Assembly (NCBI GenBank): GCA_030847615.1
Contig: JAUMIR010000003.1
Span: 68,582,001 to 68,646,000 of the forward strand
Source: Gambelia wislizenii
Taxonomy: Eukaryota > Chordata > Lepidosauria > Squamata > Crotaphytidae
Length of the DNA: 64,000 bases
Direction of reading: 5' to 3'
Shown here piece after piece: positions 53,201 through 59,200 of the stretch. Under the pieces are notes generated by a model, which worked only from the letters and a program-made list of their open reading frames with translations, ran no database searches and had not been told where the DNA came from. The position numbers were made by a program, and so were the translations under genes. Position 1 is the stretch's first letter. The number at the start of each line of letters is the position of its first letter.

Positions 53201-56200
53201 CTGCATCCACCATGATGGAGTTTGGAGGTGGATGGTTGCAGAGGAAGGGGGTTTCATCTGCATGTATTTTGTAAAGGTTCTCCAGACACCGCACCGTCAG
53301 ATGGATCGAGGCCAGCTTGGGCCATGCATGCTTGATCACTTCTTGGGAGTGTGGGAAGGAAGGGAAGCATGGCTGGAGTGTTACTAGGTGTCTCTATCCG
53401 CTAGAAGAGCAGATCCAAGGAAGCTGTAGTCAGAGATGTAAGCTCGTTGTTAAGAAACTTCGCCATTCTGCTAATGTAGTCTGCATAGGGGCAGAGGTCT
53501 TCAGAGGATGGGAGAGGCAAGGTATCTCCCAACTCTTCCTGGGTGGAGGCTGGGGATAGAGAGCACAGGGTAAGGGCCTCCTGGTCCTCATCCCCGTCCA
53601 CCGATGGGTTGTGGTGGAGTGGGGAGCGGTGTGGTGGGTTGTCGGTTGGGTTGTCAAGGACCCAGTGAGGCAATGATAGTTTAGGTTGTACTCAGGGTGT
53701 CTGTCCGCGTGGACAGTCCCGTGGCTTTTCAGCATCTTTCTTTGAATGACAACTGTGTTTAGAGGGATGATAGGGTGACCAGGAATGATGATGGGCTTTG
53801 GAATCCTGGTGTTATAGATGGCACAGCTGGTGGGGTGGGTATGGGAGATACCTCGGGTCCAGGTAAGGTAGATAGTGGGATCCCCTGTGGAACCAGGGAG
53901 GTTCGTAGAGGTATCAGGGAGAGTCCAATGAGATGGAGGATAAATATCCATGGCCATCATCCAAGTAGGTGAAGCGAGATCGAGAGCCCCCAGTCTCAGG
54001 TCTTCAGTCAGTCCCGGGTTAATGTGCCCAGCAGTGTCAGCTGTGTTGGGACCAGGACCGAGACCAGATGGAGGCAAAGAATGCTGACTTGGATCCAGAT
54101 CGGCAGGTTTGGGACTGAGAGCGTCAGCATTGAGAGCATCGAGACTGGGACCGAGGTTGTGACTGAGACCATGGTCGGGATTGGGACTGTCGTTGAGATC
54201 AGGACCGAGAAAGCATCCGGCAAGTGGAGTGAGATCAGGATCGTGCTCAGGACCAGGATCAAGAGTGGCCACAGGAGTCAGACCAGGCTTGGGAATGACA
54301 TCGAGACCAGGTTCTGGATGTCCTGGAATCTAGGCTTCGGACCCACTGGACCTGCAGAGAGGCCAGTTGAGGCCTTTGTGGAGGCAGTGAGGACAGTTGG
54401 ATTACATCCCTGCCTGGGGAAGCTTGGCTACACTGGAGGGAGAATGTGGAGCCTGAAGGGTGGTCCTCAAGGTGATGGTCATCCTCAATGAGGATCATCT
54501 GGTCTCATTCAGGTGTCGAGGCCATATGATGAGGTGGTATCTATTCCGGCTGGGCTATTTTAGATCTCTGCAGTGCAGGTGCTGAAGCCTCTCTTTCTCA
54601 AAGAGGCCTTGGTCAATAGAGACACCAAGTCTGATGAGGCAGTCACTGTGGCCTGTGTTGAGGCCATGAAAGAAGCCGATAAGATGGAATGGCTGGTACA
54701 GATACTGTGGGAGGCTGTGTCCAAAGGCCAGTTTTGGGCCATGATGTCGGCTGCTCAGAGGGATTGCTCCCACAAGTGGGTCCGGAGCCGGGAGAGCCTG
54801 TTTTTGAGGGCTTGGTTGGTAAAGCCCTTGCAAATGGCACAGGAGGAGATCTTGTGGGCCTCTCAAAGACAGAACAGGCAGAGGTCGTGGCTGTCAAGAG
54901 TGGGAGACTCTTCTCTTGCAAGAAGGACAGGTCTTGAAGAGGGCCCTGGAGGCCATACAAGAACTGGGAATTGCCGCATTGATGGGGAAACCAAAAGCAC
55001 TGTCGAAAAAAACTAGTCCAAGTCGAAAAGCTGAAGTGAAATCCGAGAAGAGAGAGAGGCTACTCAACAGAGAAAACGTTCCGAGGTCAACTACACAATG
55101 GACGAAAAGGAACTGAGGGGGGCAGTTTCCTGGCACTAGATATAAAATGCCCTGGGAGGGTGGGGCTACCGCCAAAAAGCTACTCAGCTCTGAAATACTC
55201 CGTGTGTGATCTGCACATGTGCAAGATCCCAACTGTGTGAGGAATAGAGACCATGAAGAAGAATAACTAGATTCAAATACAGTTGTCCCTTCTTATTCGT
55301 GGCTTTTCATTTCACGGCTTTATGTATTCACGGAACTCTAATGAGTTGGGGGGGTTGCTCATTCTTCTGCTTCCCCCCCCCCACACACACACACAGCTGA
55401 GCAAACCCCTGCACTAGTGAAAGCCAGCAATCAGGCCAATAAAAAAACCCCGGTGCTCGCTGCAAAGCCACTCATTCCCAGGGGAGAGCTGAAGGCCAAG
55501 CAAACCCCCGTGTTAGCCGCCAAGCCGAAGGACGAGGGCAAGCACTGAGCAAACCCCTACGCTGGCTGCAAAACCACTGGGGTGTCCTTGTCCTTCAGCT
55601 TGACAGCCAGCACAGGGGCTTACTCAGCACTTGCCCTTCGGCTTTGCAGCCAGTGCAGGGGTTTGCTCGAAGCGTGCCTTTGTCCTTCGGCTTGCTGGCT
55701 AGCACAGGGGTTTGCTTGGCTTTCCTTCCCTGTGGGGCAAAAAGCCGAAGAACGAGCAAAGCCTCATCACAAAGCCGCTGGGGGGGGGGTTTGTTCAGTC
55801 TTCAGCTTTTCACCCCACAGGGAACGAATGCCGAGCAAACCCCTCGCCAAGGGTTTGCTCAGCTTTCGTTCCCTGTGGGGGAAAAAGCCAAAGAATAAGC
55901 AAAGCCTCACTGCAAAGCTGTTGGGGGGGGGGGTTGTTCAGTCTTCAGCTTTTTGCCCCACAGGGAACAAAAGCCAAGCAAACCCACAGCAAGTGCCATG
56001 GATTTCTCAGCTTTTGTTCTGGGGGGAGCTGAAGACTGGGCAAAGCCCCACCGCATTCGCCACAAGGGCTTTGCGGCAGGCATGGGGGGGGGTTGCTTGG
56101 CGGCAGCAGTATGGTTGCCACAGCAGCAGATGCCCCAGGGGTATGGTGGTGGTGGGGCATGGTGGCGGTGATGGGGTGAGTGATGGTGGTGGCGGCGGCA

Positions 56201-59200
56201 GCAGCAACAGAGGAGGCCTGGGAGGCCTACGCAGGCAGGGTTGCGGCGTTGGCAGTGGCCTGGGCCACAAGCCTCTCTCCCTGCCTTCCCCATCCTCCAA
56301 GGTGTTCCATCCACACATTCCCCAACCAATCTTTACATAAATTTGTATTCGTGTTTTTTTCACTTTTGCAGGGGTCTTGCATCCCAACCCCCACGAATAA
56401 GAAGGGATGATTGTACCTCAAAAAATGAACAAGCTTTTAGCCTGCAAATACCTAGATCACAGGTTCTTAATTTGTGGTCTGCGGCCCCCAGGGGTCCACA
56501 AAGTCCTCACTGGAGGCTGCTGTCCATGGCCTTCACTCCCTCCCTCGGCCATTAGGAAGCAAACCAGTCTCATTCGTAGATTTTCCTTGGTTTTTTTCCG
56601 GGCTGTGATGCCGTGTTCTGGAATAGTTTCTTTCTGACGTTTAGCCTGCATCTGTGGCTGGCATCCTCAGAGAATGGTTGGCTAGGTTTGTGTGTGGAGT
56701 TTATATGCTGTGAACCCCTGTTGGGGAGTATATGTAAATTTGTGTAATTGAATGGTTAGTTTCTGGGTATAGAAATGCAAGGCTCGTGTCTGTTTGACTA
56801 ATGGTTGGTTGATGGGCCATTATCTGCTGGGAATCCCCCTGTCCCTGGGTGGAATTCTTTTGTAAGTGTTGAGTTTTGATTCTATTGTATTTTAAAACTG
56901 AGAGCAGACTATGACAGCATATTGTTGAGATCACCATCTTACTGAGTGCAGACAGATATCTGTCTTGATTCTATTTTGGGGCATACTAAAAACTTTTGCT
57001 AAAATTGAGGTGGGGGTGAGGACTGTGCTCACTACCAGCTGAGCACACTGGTAGCACCTCTTACCATGTCTGTTTCATAAGAATCTTGAATCCATCTGGG
57101 CAAGTGGAGGGCACAGGAAGGTGCAAACTATTACTGCCTACACCCCAGATGATGGCCGAGGAATCTACATCCTTATACGGAATCTCTCCAGTGAGAAGCT
57201 CCCACAAAACTACTCCAAATGACCTGACATAAAATGGAAAAGACACAGATAAAAATTAAGAAAACTATTTGAACAAGTTAAGCCAAATATTTTTTTTGTT
57301 AAAAAAACCCAAAGATCTTTTTGCAGAGAGCACACTATGGAAAAATGTTTGTAAACCTTTCTTTTTAAAGATTAACTCTTCCAGCAATTTAAAATCATAA
57401 GAACACATGGCTTGTCTCAATGATAAATGAAGTTCTAATACAAACATTGAAAGTGACTAGTAATTATAAGAGTATTACTCACCATATATCTACTTTTTCA
57501 GAGACAGGTTCGTTGCGAATCACTTCTGGAGCCATCCAAGCTACAGTCCCTGCAAAGGACATTTTTGTACTCTTATCGCTGAGTTCTTTAGAAGTACCAA
57601 AATCTGAAATTTTTACTGTATCATTGTGAGTAACTAAAACACTGAAAAAGAAAAAAACACACACACAAAATCAAGTGTCAGAATTATAGCAATTTAAACT
57701 TTTCTTGAGATTTCATTACATTTAATATGCAGCTCACACACAGTAGCTACTTACTTGGGTGACTTGAGATCCCTATGGATGATTTTATGTAGATGTAAAT
57801 AGTTCATTCCACTGGCAATCCCTGTGGACCAGTCCACAAGTAGACGAGGTGTGACCTTCCTACCTGCTCGCAACACTTCATACAGCTGTCCCTGTGCACA
57901 GTATTCCATTATTATACAGTAGCAGGGTGCCTGTGTACAAACGCCCCTACAATAAAAATAAGGGAAAAAACAAATTCAAAACAATGGGAGCATATGATTA
58001 AAATCCAGCAGAAATATGCTGGCTGTTCATAATTCTCCTAGCTAGTAACAGGTAGTGCACAGTATTCATTTTCTATAAGACCAGATCACTATTCCTTATT
58101 CACCAGCTGTCCAGATGTAGACCTAAATTGTAAGCAGAATAATTGAAGGTCCCCTCAGATTAACTACTTCAGCCTAAACAATCATCCTTAAATTTCATGA
58201 ATTGGTATTAATCTTTCATAGTTATATGGGCAGAATAAAGTGGCTTAAACATTTAATCAGTTCACTTAAAAACACACACACACATATTTTGCTCAGCAAT
58301 GACACTTCCACAAAGCAAGGTAAGAGACGGAAGACAAAAGGTTTGCTGTCATAAAAGATCCAGAGGTTCCTACTAAATACATATGTTTATTGTTGTTCAT
58401 GAGCACTAGTGTCGCAGTTGACTATCATCTGTATAACTGGTAAGAGATTACAGATGTATTCATCTCTAAAAGAGTTCATTATTCCTCCTTTCACCAATAA
58501 TAGAAGACCATTCAACTTAAAGTCTATGTATTTATTATTACTACCTATTTTTCATAACCTCCCATGAAAAAGGAATATAAGGATCTTTTTGTACCATCGA
58601 TAAGCATAGACAGATAAAACTTTACCTTATAGTCAGGATTTTCTGATAAGTTTTGAAGACTGAAAGGAATTGATATAATTTGAGCAGGACTAGAAGACTC
58701 ACAGTTTAGAAGTCTGAATAGGCATCGTTATTCTACAAAGAGTTGATAATCATTGTGACCTACTTGAATGCAATGATGTTTGGATGTTTCAATTTCCTCA
58801 AGTGCTTGATATCAGTTTCACTCTGTTCTCTCACTTTCTTGATGGCCACCTCCTCTGCTCGAAATTTTCCTAAGAAAACAGCTCCCTGTGCTCCACTACC
58901 CAGCCACTGCAGCTCAGAAATCTCCTCAAAAGGGACTTCCCAGGTATCTACAATAAACAAAACAAACATAATTTGATAAACACAAATATCCATTATGATT
59001 GCAGACAGCTGCTTTTTGACAAGTGACAAAAGAAAAAAATCATTTAGCACTTCTATATTCTGCTGCCCTCTTAAACTTGACTAATGTGGAAAATTCTTAC
59101 ATCTAGGGAAGTTTATTTTTTAAAAGAAGACAAAAAGCACCTCCTATCATCACTAGCATTTGCAAGAGAAGCAGCACAGGATACTTCTCTCCCGCAAAAG

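Larger units (their letters stand above)
49563..55268 (-). mobile_element. DIRS-like retrotransposon D (best preserved termini)
   Basis: Inverted terminal repeats at about 49616-49745 and 55125-55242 share GGGATCT..GCATGTGCAGATCA, CAGAGCTGAGTAGCTTTT and CCCTCCCAGGGCA in opposite orientation. The internal complementary region at 49790-49900 carries a 54-bp near-perfect reverse complement of the left end (49566-49619) plus the right-end part (GCTCTTCTTCGTGGCCTCTG). On the minus strand the order is ORF1 (about 55110-51890), RT (51685-51354) and tyrosine recombinase (51025-49930). Frames are broken, but copies of all three modules are recognisable. A SINE is nested in ORF1. Confidence 0.9.
49320..57064 (-). 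other. MAP3K13 intron between coding exons 5 and 6
   Basis: A 7.7-kb intron made mostly of DIRS-D and a 1.13-kb Tigger-like element. The right end (about 56416-57064) holds an unclassified repeat and plain sequence. Confidence 0.8.

Noticed and set aside
55582..56340. A 252-codon open frame and several overlapping ones in both strands
   Set aside because: They lie in the GC-rich repeated body of a non-autonomous transposon. The frames follow composition and internal repeats, and show no recognisable domain.
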